NCBI RefSeq assembly: GCF_000830005.1
Contig: NZ_CP010407.1
Span: 3,825,001-3,889,000 of the forward strand
Direction: 5' to 3'
Source of the DNA: Streptomyces vietnamensis
GTDB lineage: Bacteria > Actinomycetota > Actinomycetes > Streptomycetales > Streptomycetaceae
DNA: 64,000 bases
This document shows positions 33,105-42,300 of this stretch, in pieces; position 1 is the stretch's first letter; every line of letters begins with the position of its first letter. The position numbers were made by a program, and so were the translations under genes. Under the pieces are notes generated by a model. That model had not been told where the DNA came from. It did not search any database and worked only from the letters and a program-made list of their open reading frames with translations.

Positions 33105-34349
33105 TCAGGAGGTCCGGGCGCGGCCGGTGACGACCGCGCAGCCGGCGGCGAGGAGCAGCGCGAGCAGCAGCCCCGTACCGGCGAAGGAGAGGAAGGCGGC
33201 CGCGATCAGCAGGGTCACGACGGCGGTCGCGCGCAGGGCGCGGCCGGTGCCGCGGGCCCGCAGGGCGGCCGCGGCGGCGGCCACGTACAGGAGCAGGAAG
33301 GCGCTGCTGGTGACGACGAGCACCAGTTCCTCACCGGTGCCGGTGAGGGTCAGGGCGCCGAGGACGGCCGCGTACGCGAGGGCGAGCGCGACGGTCGCGG
33401 GCACCGGGCGGTCGGCGAGGGCGCGCGGCAGGATCCGCTCGCGGGCGGCGGCCCGGACGACCCTGGTCGCGCCGAGCACCCAGGCGTTGGTGGCGACCAC
33501 CGCGAGCCCGAGGGCGAGGAGGTCGCCGGCGATCGCACCGCCGTCGCCGAGCGAGGCGCCGAGGAGGGCGGTGATGACGACGGGCTCGTCGCCGGGGACG
33601 GCCAGGTAGGCGGCCGTCACCGCCGCGTAGAGCAGTCCGACGATGGGCACCGCCCAGCGGATCGCCCGCCGGTAGCTGCGGGCCGGGTCGTCGACCTGCT
33701 CGGCGAGGGTGGAGACGTTCTCCCAGCCGAGGAAGGAGAAGAAGGCGGTGACGACGGCGATGCCGACGCCGCCCCAGCCGTGCGTGAGGAACGGGGTGTA
33801 CTCCCCCGCGTCGAACCGCGGCACCGCGAGCACCACGGCCCCGCCGAGGCCGAGCAGCAGCACGACCAGGGCCGCGGTCTGCACCCGGGCACCGGCCGTG
33901 AGCCCGAGCAGCGTGAACGCGGCGGACAGCGCCATGAAGCCGATCGCGATCGGGTAGACGGGCCCGTCGGGCTGCCCGAGCAGTCCGAGGAGACAGCGGG
34001 CGGAGACGATGCCCATCACGGGGTTGCCGATGACGTACGTGGCGACGAGCAGCAACGCGGCAGCCCGGCCCGGGCGGCGGCCGAACCCGGCCTCCACCAT
34101 CGCGGCGAGACCGGAGGCGTCGGGACGCCAGGCCGACATCTCCGCGAAGAAACGGGCGAAGGGGTACGAGCTGAGCGCGAGCGCCAGCCACGCGAGCAGC
34201 GCGGCGGGGCCGGCCTGCCGCTCGGTCAGTCCCGGCACCAGAAGGATGCCGGTCCCGACGAGACTGCTGACGTAGAACACGACGAGCGCGCGCACGCCGA
34301 GGGCGGTGGGACGCCGGGCGGCCTCGGGCCGCTGCAGCAGATCGGTCAT
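33105..34349 (-). CDS. APC-superfamily amino acid permease
   Basis: A 414-residue transporter with about twelve hydrophobic segments. VFYVSSLVGTGILLVPGLTE is the APC helix 1 with its GxGI substrate loop, and AFFSFLGWENVSTLAEQVDD is the conserved helix 6 region. AGQ AGG-type ribosome binding (AGGAGGTG) precedes the ATG at 34349. Within the cluster it could import lysine or glycine, or export the product; the direction is not inferable from sequence. Confidence 0.87.
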   Translation of the reverse strand: MTDLLQRPEAARRPTALGVRALVVFYVSSLVGTGILLVPGLTERQAGPAALLAWLALALSSYPFARFFAEMSAWRPDASGLAAMVEAGFGRRPGRAAALLLVATYVIGNPVMGIVSARCLLGLLGQPDGPVYPIAIGFMALSAAFTLLGLTAGARVQTAALVVLLLGLGGAVVLAVPRFDAGEYTPFLTHGWGGVGIAVVTAFFSFLGWENVSTLAEQVDDPARSYRRAIRWAVPIVGLLYAAVTAAYLAVPGDEPVVITALLGASLGDGGAIAGDLLALGLAVVATNAWVLGATRVVRAAARERILPRALADRPVPATVALALAYAAVLGALTLTGTGEELVLVVTSSAFLLLYVAAAAAALRARGTGRALRATAVVTLLIAAAFLSFAGTGLLLALLLAAGCAVVTGRARTS

Positions 34350-34370
34350 GGTGTCACCTCCTGTGAAGAG

Positions 34371-36491
34371 TTACGGGCCGTCCAGCACGTCCAGCGCCTC
34401 CGCCGCCGCCAGTTCCGCCGCCGCCGGCGCCGTCTTGAAGCCCGCCCCCGACCACCCGGTCGCGAGGACGATCCGGCTGTCGGCCCGTTCGCGCCCGAGG
34501 TGCGGCCGGGAGTGCGGGGTGTACAGGTCGACGCCCTGCCGCCCGCCGAGGAAGCGGGTCGCGGGGTCGGCGAGCCAGGGCCACCGCGCGGCCGCGCCCC
34601 GACGGATGTACGCCACGTGCTCGTCGGTCAGCGTGGCGAGCCCGCCCGGGGGTACGTCCCACTCGTCGACGGGCCGCCCGGCCATGTAGCCGCCGGCCGC
34701 CTCCCCGGTGAGCTGGGGCCGCCCCCACACCCCGCTCACCATGTCGACGACGGTCGGCAGTCCGGCCGTCGCGGGGTGGTGGAAGAAGCCGTACCGGATG
34801 GACTTGGTGCGTCCGGCGTCCGCACCGCTGAGCCGGTGCCCGGCGATCTCCCCGGTGCCGCCGCCGGCCGCGAGGACGACGGCGTGGGCCTCGACGGGGC
34901 CGCCGGGTTCGAGGAGGACGCGGACCCGGTCGGCCCCGGGCGGGGCGTCGAGTTCGCGGACGCGGGCGGGCAGCAGCCGGGCCCCGTGGGCGAGGGCGCG
35001 GTCGCGGTAGACGCGCGCGGTGCGGGGCGGGTCGGCGTAACCGGCCTCGGGTTCCCACACGGCGGCGGTGATGCCGTCGACGGAGAGTCCCGGGAAGCGA
35101 GCCCCCAGTACGTCCGGTTCCAGCAACTCCGCCGGCACTCCGGCCCCGTTGAGCTCCGCCACGCCCTTCTCGGCCTGCTCCAGGTCGGCGTCGCCGCAGA
35201 GGACGAGCGATCCGGTGGTCATGAAGCCGTACGGTCCGGGCGCGAGCGCGGCGGGCCCCCAGGCGAGGTGGTGGCTGCGGAGGGCGAGCCCGCGCAGGTA
35301 CGGGTCGGCCTCGAAGGACCGGACGAGCCCGCCGGACCAGGCGGTGGCGTGGTCCTGGCGCCCGTCCATGGGCGCGACGAGCGCGACCCGGGCGCCGTGC
35401 CGGGCGAGTACGGAGGCGGTGGCGGAGCCGACGACCCCGGCGCCGACGACGATGACGTCGTAGGCGCGCCCGTGCCGGCCGGCGGTACGAGGAGTCCGCG
35501 CGCCGCTCGCGGCGGGCACCGGCACGAAGTCCCAGCCCACGCTCCCGGCCTCGGGCTCGCCGAGCGCGGTGAACCCCCGGTCGGCATGGGCCCGTACGGC
35601 GGCGAGGAGGGTGCGTCCGGTGCGCCCGGGGTCCTCGGAGAGCGCGGCGGTGGCGGCCGCGAAGGCCGCGTCCACGTGGGCTTCGGGCCCGCCGCGCATC
35701 CGGGCCACGGAGGCGGGACCGGCAGGCGGGCCGAGCAGGTCCGCGAACTCGTCCACCGCGCAGTCGTCGGTGAACCAGAACGCGCCCTCGAACCCGGCCG
35801 CCCGCCACTCCCGTCCCACCCGCGCGGCCCCGACGTGGGTGCCGCAGACGACGAGCGCGGTGAGCGCGGCGGCGTCCCGCCCCGAGGGGGCGTCGAGGAC
35901 GCCGAGGGAAGGCTCGGCCAGGACGGCCGGCACGGGCACGGCGCCCGTCGCGGGCCCGCTCCCGTCGGAGACCACGGCCCCCGACGGCACGGCGACGGAC
36001 CCCCCGGGCGCGGCCGCCGACGCGTCCCGTACGAGCAGCGCCAGCCGCTCCCCGTACGCGCTGCCGTCGTGCGTGACCGCGACCCGGGCGTGGCCCGCGT
36101 CCCGTACGGCGGCGAGCAGGTCGGCCGCCTGGGCCCGGTCGTCCGGGCACCAGCGCAGGAGCGTGCCGGCGCCGTCGGCGAGGAGGTCGGGGGTGGTGGC
36201 GAGCGGGAGGAGGACGGGGAGTCCGGCCGCCCGGTAGACGGGGAGGGCGGCCGCCGCGCCGGCGCTGTTGAAGTGCCCGACGACGAGCGCGTGCCGGCCC
36301 TCGGCGACGACCGCCTCGGCGATCTGCCGGGCCGTCTCGGCCTCGCCCCGGTCGTCGTACAGCTCCCAGTTCACGGCCGTGCCGTACCGCTCGGCGGCCC
36401 GCTCCAGGTGTTCGCCCCAGGCGGCCCGGGGCCCGGAGAAGGGCCCGACGACGGCACCGCGCGGAAGGAGGTCCACCGAGGGCTCAGGCAC
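34371..36491 (-). CDS. Fusion: periplasmic-binding-protein-like domain plus FAD-dependent oxidase (Spb39-like role)
   Basis: A 706-residue two-domain protein. Residues ~11-325 resemble a type I periplasmic binding protein of the LivJ/AmiC/UrtA group (GAVVGPFSGPRAAWGEHLER, VVGHFNSAGAAAALPVYRAA, GAFWFTDDCAVDEFADLLGP) but carry no signal peptide. Residues ~343-706 are a DAO/glycine-oxidase-type FAD domain with VIVVGAGVVGSATA and the C-terminal ATGWSGAGFKTAPA. In the s56-p1 and triacsin pathways an FAD oxidase of this group cleaves the lysine-hydrazine adduct to release hydrazinoacetate. The GTG start overlaps the MetRS-like stop by 8 nt. Confidence 0.85.
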   Translation of the reverse strand: MPEPSVDLLPRGAVVGPFSGPRAAWGEHLERAAERYGTAVNWELYDDRGEAETARQIAEAVVAEGRHALVVGHFNSAGAAAALPVYRAAGLPVLLPLATTPDLLADGAGTLLRWCPDDRAQAADLLAAVRDAGHARVAVTHDGSAYGERLALLVRDASAAAPGGSVAVPSGAVVSDGSGPATGAVPVPAVLAEPSLGVLDAPSGRDAAALTALVVCGTHVGAARVGREWRAAGFEGAFWFTDDCAVDEFADLLGPPAGPASVARMRGGPEAHVDAAFAAATAALSEDPGRTGRTLLAAVRAHADRGFTALGEPEAGSVGWDFVPVPAASGARTPRTAGRHGRAYDVIVVGAGVVGSATASVLARHGARVALVAPMDGRQDHATAWSGGLVRSFEADPYLRGLALRSHHLAWGPAALAPGPYGFMTTGSLVLCGDADLEQAEKGVAELNGAGVPAELLEPDVLGARFPGLSVDGITAAVWEPEAGYADPPRTARVYRDRALAHGARLLPARVRELDAPPGADRVRVLLEPGGPVEAHAVVLAAGGGTGEIAGHRLSGADAGRTKSIRYGFFHHPATAGLPTVVDMVSGVWGRPQLTGEAAGGYMAGRPVDEWDVPPGGLATLTDEHVAYIRRGAAARWPWLADPATRFLGGRQGVDLYTPHSRPHLGRERADSRIVLATGWSGAGFKTAPAAAELAAAEALDVLDGP

Positions 36492-38084
36492 TGAAGACCG
36501 CCCCGGGCCAGGCCGCCACCGGCGTCCCCGGGGCGAGCGGCGCGAGGGCCTCCGCGTCGACCCGGCGCGGTTCCGGCGCGAGGCCGAGGAGCGCGGCGAG
36601 GCGGGCGGAGCCGTACGGGAGGGCGGGCGCGGCCCAGGCGGACAGGGCGGCGGCGACGGCGAGCTGCGCGGAGAGGGCGGAGCGGTACGCGGAGGCGCCG
36701 TCGGGACGCTCGCCCTCGAAGCCGTTCACGTATCCGAAGTCCTCGGCGAGGCACACCACTTCGTCGAGCAGCGCGATCGCGCGCCGCGCGTCGTACCCCT
36801 CGACGCCGTACGCCTCCCGCAGCTGCCCGACGGTCTCGGCGAGCCGCCCGCGCAGCCGCTCCCACGCGGGGCCCTGGGGCGCCTCGTCGAAGGCGACGCC
36901 ACCGGACTCGGCGACGGCGGTGAGGAGCCGGCCGAGCCAGCCGTCCCAGCGCTCGGCGAGCCGCTCCTTGCTGGCGGCGAGAGCAGCGGAACTGAAGCTG
37001 GTCTGGCGGCCGTTGGGGCGGTCGGAGAGGACGTGGTAGCGCAGGACGTCCGCGCCGGTCCGGGCGAGTTCCTCGTGCGCCCAGATGGCGTGGCGCCGGC
37101 TGGTGGAGAACTTGAGCCCTTCGAGCCGGTAGAACTCGTTGACGACGAAGGCCCGGGGCAGCGCGATCTCGGGGTCGTACGCCCGGAAGGCGGCGGGGAA
37201 CAGCAGGGCGTGGAAGTAGCCGTTGTCGAAACCGAAGAACTGGACGGGCGCGGGGGCCGGTCCGGTCTCGCCGGCACCGGTCCACTCCAGGAGGTAGCCG
37301 GGGGCCATCTCGAACCAGACGTAGATCCGCTGGTCGGTGAAGCCCGTGACGGGCACCGGCACGCCCCACTCGGAGGGGTGGCTGACGGCGATCTCGGGGA
37401 GCCCCTCGGCGCGCATCCGCTCGCAGAGGGAGCGCAGGTGCGGCGGCATGTCGACCTGCTCCCAGAAGGCGGTGAGTTCCTGCTCCCAGGGGGCGAGGGG
37501 GAAGTAGAGCCGCTCGCAGTCGCGGAGTTCGGGGGTGGCGCCGCAGCCGGTGCAGACGGGGTCGGTCAGGTCGGCGCAGTCGTTGGGGCGGCCGCAGGGC
37601 TCGCAGGCGTTGCCGTTGGAGCCGGAGCCGCAGTGCGGGCAGTCGCCCTTGAGGTACGCCTCGTACAGCCAGCGCTCGCAGCCGGTGCAGTACGGCAGCG
37701 GTCGCGTACGGGCGACGATGTGCCCGGCGTCGTACAGGCGGGCGAAGAAGTCCTGGACGGCCGCCTGGTAGCCGGCGTCGCGGCGCGGACGGACGATCGC
37801 GTCGAAGTCGGCGCCGGCCTGCTGCCACACGGACTCGATGGAGGCGCCGTAGCCGTCGGCGACCTCGTCGCCCTTGCGTCCGCCGTCATTGAGACCGCGC
37901 ACCGGGACGTAGCTCTGATGGTCGTCGAGGCCGGTGGTGTAGCGGACGGTTCCGGTGCCCTCGGCGGCGAGGAAGCGGCGCAGGACGTCACCGGCGAGGT
38001 AGGGCCCGGCGAGGTGACCGATGTGGAGGTCGCCGTTGGGGGTGGGCGGGGTGGCGGTGATCCAGTGGGCGGACACGTCGGCGC

Positions 38085-38088
<4 letters not shown>
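36484..38088 (-). CDS. Methionyl-tRNA-synthetase-like protein (probable hydrazine synthetase catalytic subunit)
   Basis: A 534-residue class I synthetase fold. The HIGH motif is H22-I-G-H25. Two zinc knuckles use C134/C137 with C150/C153, and C162/C165 with C179/C182. A degenerate KMSKS is K326-F-S-T-S330, and a helical C-terminal domain follows. It lies in a secondary-metabolism operon and its ATG overlaps the cupin stop by 4 nt. In hydrazine synthetases such as Spb40 and Tri28 a cupin and a MetRS-like domain are fused and join N6-hydroxylysine to an amino acid through an activated ester. Here the two modules are separate genes. A spare housekeeping MetRS is less likely. Confidence 0.88.
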
Positions 38089-38636
<548 letters not shown>

Positions 38637-38717
38637 GCGGGTCTCCTGGGAAGGGCGGGGTGCGGAGGGCAGCCGGTCCGGTGCGACGGACCGTGGGCCT
38701 CAGAACGCGATGTCCGG

Positions 38718-39593
38718 CTAGAGCCCCGTCACCGAAGCGACCGGGATGCGGGCGAGGCCGGCCATGACCTGGCGGGGGCCGGCCCCCCACCCGTACCGCT
38801 GCTTGAGCGGCGCGACGTGGGTGGCGATGAGCGCGAGGAGGGGCGCGAGGTCGGTGGGCGTGGCGCCGAGGAGGGCGAGCAGTTGCTCGGTACGGGTCAG
38901 GCCGGCACCCGGGCCGATGCCGTACACGGCGGCGTCCTGCCAGGTGGCGCCGGAACTCCGGGCGACGACGGTGTTGTGCAGGGCGAAGCCCTGGTTGTCG
39001 CGGGCGTGGATGCCGACGGGCGCGGACACGGCGGCGCGGGTGGACTGGACGAGTTCGATGACGCGCTCGGGACGGAGCGAGCCGAGCGAGTCGACGAGGA
39101 AGACGGCGTCGAGCGGGCCGAGCGCCGCGCTCTCGCCGAGGCAGCGGTCGAGTTCGGGGTAGGAGGCGAGGTCGATGTCGGTGAGGAAGAGGCAGACGCC
39201 GAAGCCGGCTTCCCGCAGGAGGTGCAGCGGGGCGGCGGCGCGGGCGACCCGGTCGTACCGGACGGCGAGGCGGACCAGGCCGACGGAGACGGGCCCGGTG
39301 GCGAGGGTGTCGGCGATCCGCCCGGCGGAGGCCGTGGCGGCGGCGTCCGTGACGGGCAGGCGGGCGGTGTCGAGGAGGACGGAGAAGCGGGGGCCGTAGC
39401 GCTCGGGGAGCGGGACCGGCAGCAGCGCGCCGCGCGGGGCGGAGCGGTCGGCGGGGTCGTGGACGCTGCCCAGCTCGATGACGTCGATGCCGAGCCGCGC
39501 GCAGACCGCGAGGTAGTCGGCGGCCAGCGCGAGGGGTACGGATCCGCCGGTGAGCCGTCCGCCGGTGCGCAGGGTGCAGTCGAGCAGGGTCAT
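38718..39593 (-). CDS. HMGL/DmpG-like aldolase-type TIM barrel with altered metal ligands
   Basis: A 291-residue protein matching the 4-hydroxy-2-oxovalerate aldolase / homocitrate-synthase barrel in order of motifs. TLLDCTLRTGGRLTGG corresponds to the usual D-x-TLRDGG, and FLVDSLGSLRPERVIELVQS and VGIHARDNQGFALHNTVVAR to the HxHNxxG loop. The metal-binding Asp of TLRDG is Thr10 here and the second His of HxH is Arg198. Canonical divalent-metal aldol chemistry is therefore doubtful. The start is 4 nt after the peptide gene stop, with GGGGGTGA upstream. Its role in the cluster is unknown. Confidence 0.8.
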   Translation of the reverse strand: MTLLDCTLRTGGRLTGGSVPLALAADYLAVCARLGIDVIELGSVHDPADRSAPRGALLPVPLPERYGPRFSVLLDTARLPVTDAAATASAGRIADTLATGPVSVGLVRLAVRYDRVARAAAPLHLLREAGFGVCLFLTDIDLASYPELDRCLGESAALGPLDAVFLVDSLGSLRPERVIELVQSTRAAVSAPVGIHARDNQGFALHNTVVARSSGATWQDAAVYGIGPGAGLTRTEQLLALLGATPTDLAPLLALIATHVAPLKQRYGWGAGPRQVMAGLARIPVASVTGL

Positions 39594-39597
39594 CGGG

Positions 39598-39795
39598 TCA
39601 CCCCCAGCCGGTGTCGTTGGTGCCCGCGCCGGCGGCCGGGGCGCCCCAGCCGGTGTCGTAGGTGCCGGTGAGGACGGCCGCGCCCCAGCCGGTGTCGTCG
39701 GTGCCGGCGGTGATCCGCTCGGCGGTGACGGTGCCGAGGCCGGCGAGACCGACGACCAGGGTGGTGAGGAGGGTGGTACGGATCCGCCGCTTCAT
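39598..39795 (-). CDS. Small secreted peptide with three DTGWG motifs
   Basis: A 65-residue product. Residues 1-25 form a signal peptide (MKRRIRTT, then LLTTLVVGLAGLGTVTA), with cleavage likely after VTA. The ~40-residue mature part contains DTGWG three times, the last at the very C-terminus, spaced 14 and 13 residues apart. Each is encoded by an identical 15-nt stretch (39603, 39645, 39684). No family is recognised with confidence. It is the first gene of the minus-strand operon and lies opposite a divergent regulator. It could be a modified-peptide precursor, a signalling peptide for the regulator, or unrelated to the hydrazine enzymes. Confidence 0.75.
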   Translation of the reverse strand: MKRRIRTTLLTTLVVGLAGLGTVTAERITAGTDDTGWGAAVLTGTYDTGWGAPAAGAGTNDTGWG

Positions 39796-40006
39796 GTCGT
39801 GTGCTCTCTTTCCGCTTCCGCAAGGAGTGAGTGATTCGTGGGTTTCTGCAGTGACTTACGAGCTTCGCGGGCTGTGCGAGCTTGGTGCGCTTTGACCTTG
39901 TGGGCGGTGGTACGAACGTATCGACGACGGCATGACTATGGGGCGGAGTGCATGGCTCATTAGGCTGCATGGCAGCAAGAGGACGCTGTCATAAACGGGG
40001 GTAAAG
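39796..40006. promoter_or_regulatory. Divergent promoter region of the hydrazine-type cluster
   Basis: This 211-nt non-coding interval separates the peptide operon and the regulator. Two direct repeats are visible: CGAGCTT at 39859-39865 and 39877-39883 (18-bp spacing), and TGCATGGC at 39949-39956 and 39966-39973 (17-bp spacing). One pair faces each gene and they may be operator pairs. Confidence 0.5.
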
Positions 40007-41158
40007 GTGGCGATACCAGACATCGAGCGGGCCCACGGCGACGCCGAGACGCCGGAAACCACGGCCTTGGCCGCGATCGCCGCTGCGGCCCCACCGTCCC
40101 CCGCACCCCTTCCGGCGGCCCTCTCGGAGACCACCGGGAGCACCGAGAACAACACCGACTCCCCCGACGACCCCCTGACCCGCGTCTACACCTGCCTCCT
40201 GGCCCGGGACCCGGCCCACCCGCCGGCGCACCCCGCCGACCTCGCGGCGGAACTGGACCTGCCGCTCGCCCGGGTGGAGTCGGCCGTCTCGGCCCTCCTC
40301 GACATGGGCCTGCTGCGCCGGACCCCGGAGCGGGCCGTGCTCCCGGTGGCACCGGACGAGGCCGTCCAGCGCACCCTGGGACCGCTGGAACGCGAGATGC
40401 GGGCCCGTCGCCAGCACATGGAGCGCACCCGCGAACAGCTGATGGCCTTCATGCCGCTGTACGAGTCCCACCTGCTCCGGCTCACGCACCTGCGGCAGGC
40501 GGAGTACGTGGAGCTGCTCACCGACCTGCGCGCGGTGCGGGAGGCCATCACGGAGCTGGGCCGGACCTGCGAGCGCGAGGTCATGACGGCGCAGCCGGGC
40601 GGCGGCCGACGCGCCGAGGTCCTGGAGGAGGCGGTGGCCCGGGACGAGGAACTCCTGCGCCGCGGCGTCCGGATGCGCGTCCTGTACCAGCACACGGCCC
40701 GTTTCTCCTCGGGCACCTGCGCCTACGTGGAGCGGGTCGGCCGACTGGGCGCCCAGGTCCGCACCCTGGACGACGAGTTCATGCGCATGCTCGTCTTCGA
40801 CCGGGCGACGGCGGTCATCCCGGTGCCGGACGACCCGCACGCGGCGGTCCTGATCCGTGAGCCGCACGTGGTCGCGTTCATGGTGGGGGCGTACGAACGG
40901 CTGTGGCTGGAGGCCCTGCCGTTCGAGACGGAGTGGGACCGGCAGACCATCATGGACATCTCCGACGAGCTGAAGCAGACCATCGTCCGCCTGCTCACGG
41001 AGGGCCTGACGGACGCGGCGATCGCCCGCCGCCTCGGCCTGTCGGTCCGCAGCTGCCGCCGCCACGTCGCCGATGTGATGGCCGCTCTCGGCGCGGAGAG
41101 CCGTTTCCAGGCCGGCTACCTCCTGGCTCAGCAGGACCGCGACCAGCCGGCCCCCTGA
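40007..41158 (+). CDS. Regulator with TrmB-like wHTH and C-terminal LuxR HTH
   Basis: A 383-residue protein. A disordered leader covers ~1-50. A winged helix follows (PADLAAELDLPLARVESAVSALLDMGLLRR) and a long helical linker. A central sensor domain comes next (RMRVLYQHTARFSSGTCAYV, VLIREPHVVAFMVGAYERLW). A LuxR HTH ends it (TIVRLLTEGLTDAAIARRLGLSVRSCRRHV). There is no receiver domain. The GTG at 40007 follows GGGGGTAAAG. It is divergent from the peptide-led operon and is its most likely regulator. Confidence 0.87.
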   Translation: MAIPDIERAHGDAETPETTALAAIAAAAPPSPAPLPAALSETTGSTENNTDSPDDPLTRVYTCLLARDPAHPPAHPADLAAELDLPLARVESAVSALLDMGLLRRTPERAVLPVAPDEAVQRTLGPLEREMRARRQHMERTREQLMAFMPLYESHLLRLTHLRQAEYVELLTDLRAVREAITELGRTCEREVMTAQPGGGRRAEVLEEAVARDEELLRRGVRMRVLYQHTARFSSGTCAYVERVGRLGAQVRTLDDEFMRMLVFDRATAVIPVPDDPHAAVLIREPHVVAFMVGAYERLWLEALPFETEWDRQTIMDISDELKQTIVRLLTEGLTDAAIARRLGLSVRSCRRHVADVMAALGAESRFQAGYLLAQQDRDQPAP

Positions 41159-41284
41159 CGGCGGGCCGCCGGGTCACCCGTACGGAGTGAAGAGCGGTCG
41201 ACGGCCACCTCCCGTACACCCCCGGGGCATAGGGTCCGTGCAGACGACACAGGTCAACGGAGACACGACGAAGTCAGGGTGGAC

Positions 41285-42043
41285 ATGAGCGACTTGGCGA
41301 CCGAGGAGCGATCCGACGCGGAGGGGAACCCTCCGGACGAGGCCGCCCCGGCATCGGGCCGTACCCGGAAACGACGCCGCCCCCTCTGGGTCGAGCTGCC
41401 ATTCCTCGCCGGGATCGCCCTCGCACTGGCCTTCCTGATCAAGACGTTCCTGCTGCAGGCGTTCCTGATCCCGTCGGGCTCGATGCAGAACACCCTCCAG
41501 GTGGACGACCGGGTCCTGGTCGACAAGCTCACCCCGTGGTTCGGCTCGGAACCCGACAGGGGCGAGGTCGTGGTCTTCCGCGACCCGGGCGACTGGCTGG
41601 CGGGACGGCCGGCGAAGCAGCCCACGACCGCGCAGAAGGCCCTGGGCTTCGTCGGCCTGATGCCCGCGGCCGGGGAGCAGCACCTGATCAAGCGCGTGAT
41701 CGGCGTGGCGGGCGACACGGTCGAGTGCAAGGGCACGGGCCCCCTGAAGGTGAACGGCAAGCCCCTGACGGAGCCTTACGTCTTCCAGGGGAACACGGCC
41801 TGCAGCACGGTCCCGGAAGGCCAGTTCAAGGTCACGGTCCCCGCCGGCAGCCTCTGGGTGATGGGCGACCACCGCCAGGCCTCGCAGGACTCCCGCTACC
41901 ACCAGGACGACCCCCGCGGCGGCATGGTCCCCGTGACGGACGTGGTGGGCCGCGCCGTCGTCGTCGCCTGGCCGCTCACCCACTGGTCGACCCTGCCGGT
42001 CCCGGACACCTTCGACCAGCCGGGCCTCACCGACGAGCGATGA
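41285..42043 (+). CDS. Signal peptidase I
   Basis: A 252-residue type I signal peptidase anchored by one N-terminal helix (FLAGIALALAFLIKTFLLQAFL, ~40-60). Catalytic Ser66 is in IPSGSMQNTL and Lys136 in LIKRVIGVAGD; the box E region GDHRQASQDSRYHQDDPRGG is present. It cleaves signal peptides on the outer membrane face. ATG at 41285 follows AGGGTGG; GTG at 41279 is possible. A strong terminator follows. It may process the secreted peptide upstream, but it is a general enzyme. Confidence 0.93.
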   Translation: MSDLATEERSDAEGNPPDEAAPASGRTRKRRRPLWVELPFLAGIALALAFLIKTFLLQAFLIPSGSMQNTLQVDDRVLVDKLTPWFGSEPDRGEVVVFRDPGDWLAGRPAKQPTTAQKALGFVGLMPAAGEQHLIKRVIGVAGDTVECKGTGPLKVNGKPLTEPYVFQGNTACSTVPEGQFKVTVPAGSLWVMGDHRQASQDSRYHQDDPRGGMVPVTDVVGRAVVVAWPLTHWSTLPVPDTFDQPGLTDER

Positions 42044-42101
42044 CACGCACCCGCCCGCGGCATCCTGCCGCGGGCACCGGCCCCTCCCACGGGCAACAGA
42101 A

Positions 42102-42134
42102 AAGGCCAGGTCGGACAACATCCGACCTGGCCTT
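42102..42134 (+). terminator. Terminator of the signal peptidase gene
   Basis: Perfect 14-bp stem AAGGCCAGGTCGGA / TCCGACCTGGCCTT with a CAACA loop and a T-rich tail. Confidence 0.93.
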
Positions 42135-42140
42135 CTTCTG

Positions 42141-42214
42141 AGCCGCCTTCGGGATTCGAACCCGAGACCTACGCATTACGAGTGCGTTGCTCTGGCCAAC
42201 TGAGCTAAGGCGGC
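42141..42214 (-). tRNA. tRNA-Thr (anticodon CGT)
   Basis: A 74-nt cloverleaf. The acceptor stem is GCCGCCT/AGGCGGC, the anticodon stem ACGCA/TGCGT with loop CTCGTAA giving anticodon CGT (decodes ACG), and the T loop is in GGTTCGAATCC. CCA is not encoded. No integrase or duplicated 3' end is visible nearby. Confidence 0.97.
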
Positions 42215-42300
42215 ACCGCTGTGCGTTCCCATGGTGGGTGCAGCAGCGTCGCCAAGTCTACACAGTTTCCGGAGGTGCTCCGACCACCCCCGGATCAGGC

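Noticed and set aside
39550..39895. Plus-strand frames overlapping the DTGWG peptide gene
   Set aside because: They lack ribosome binding sites and recognisable features, whereas the minus-strand frame encodes a signal peptide and repeated motif and is coupled to the next gene.
42141..42214. Integrated element at the tRNA-Thr gene
   Set aside because: No integrase, excisionase or duplicated tRNA 3' end is visible on either side.
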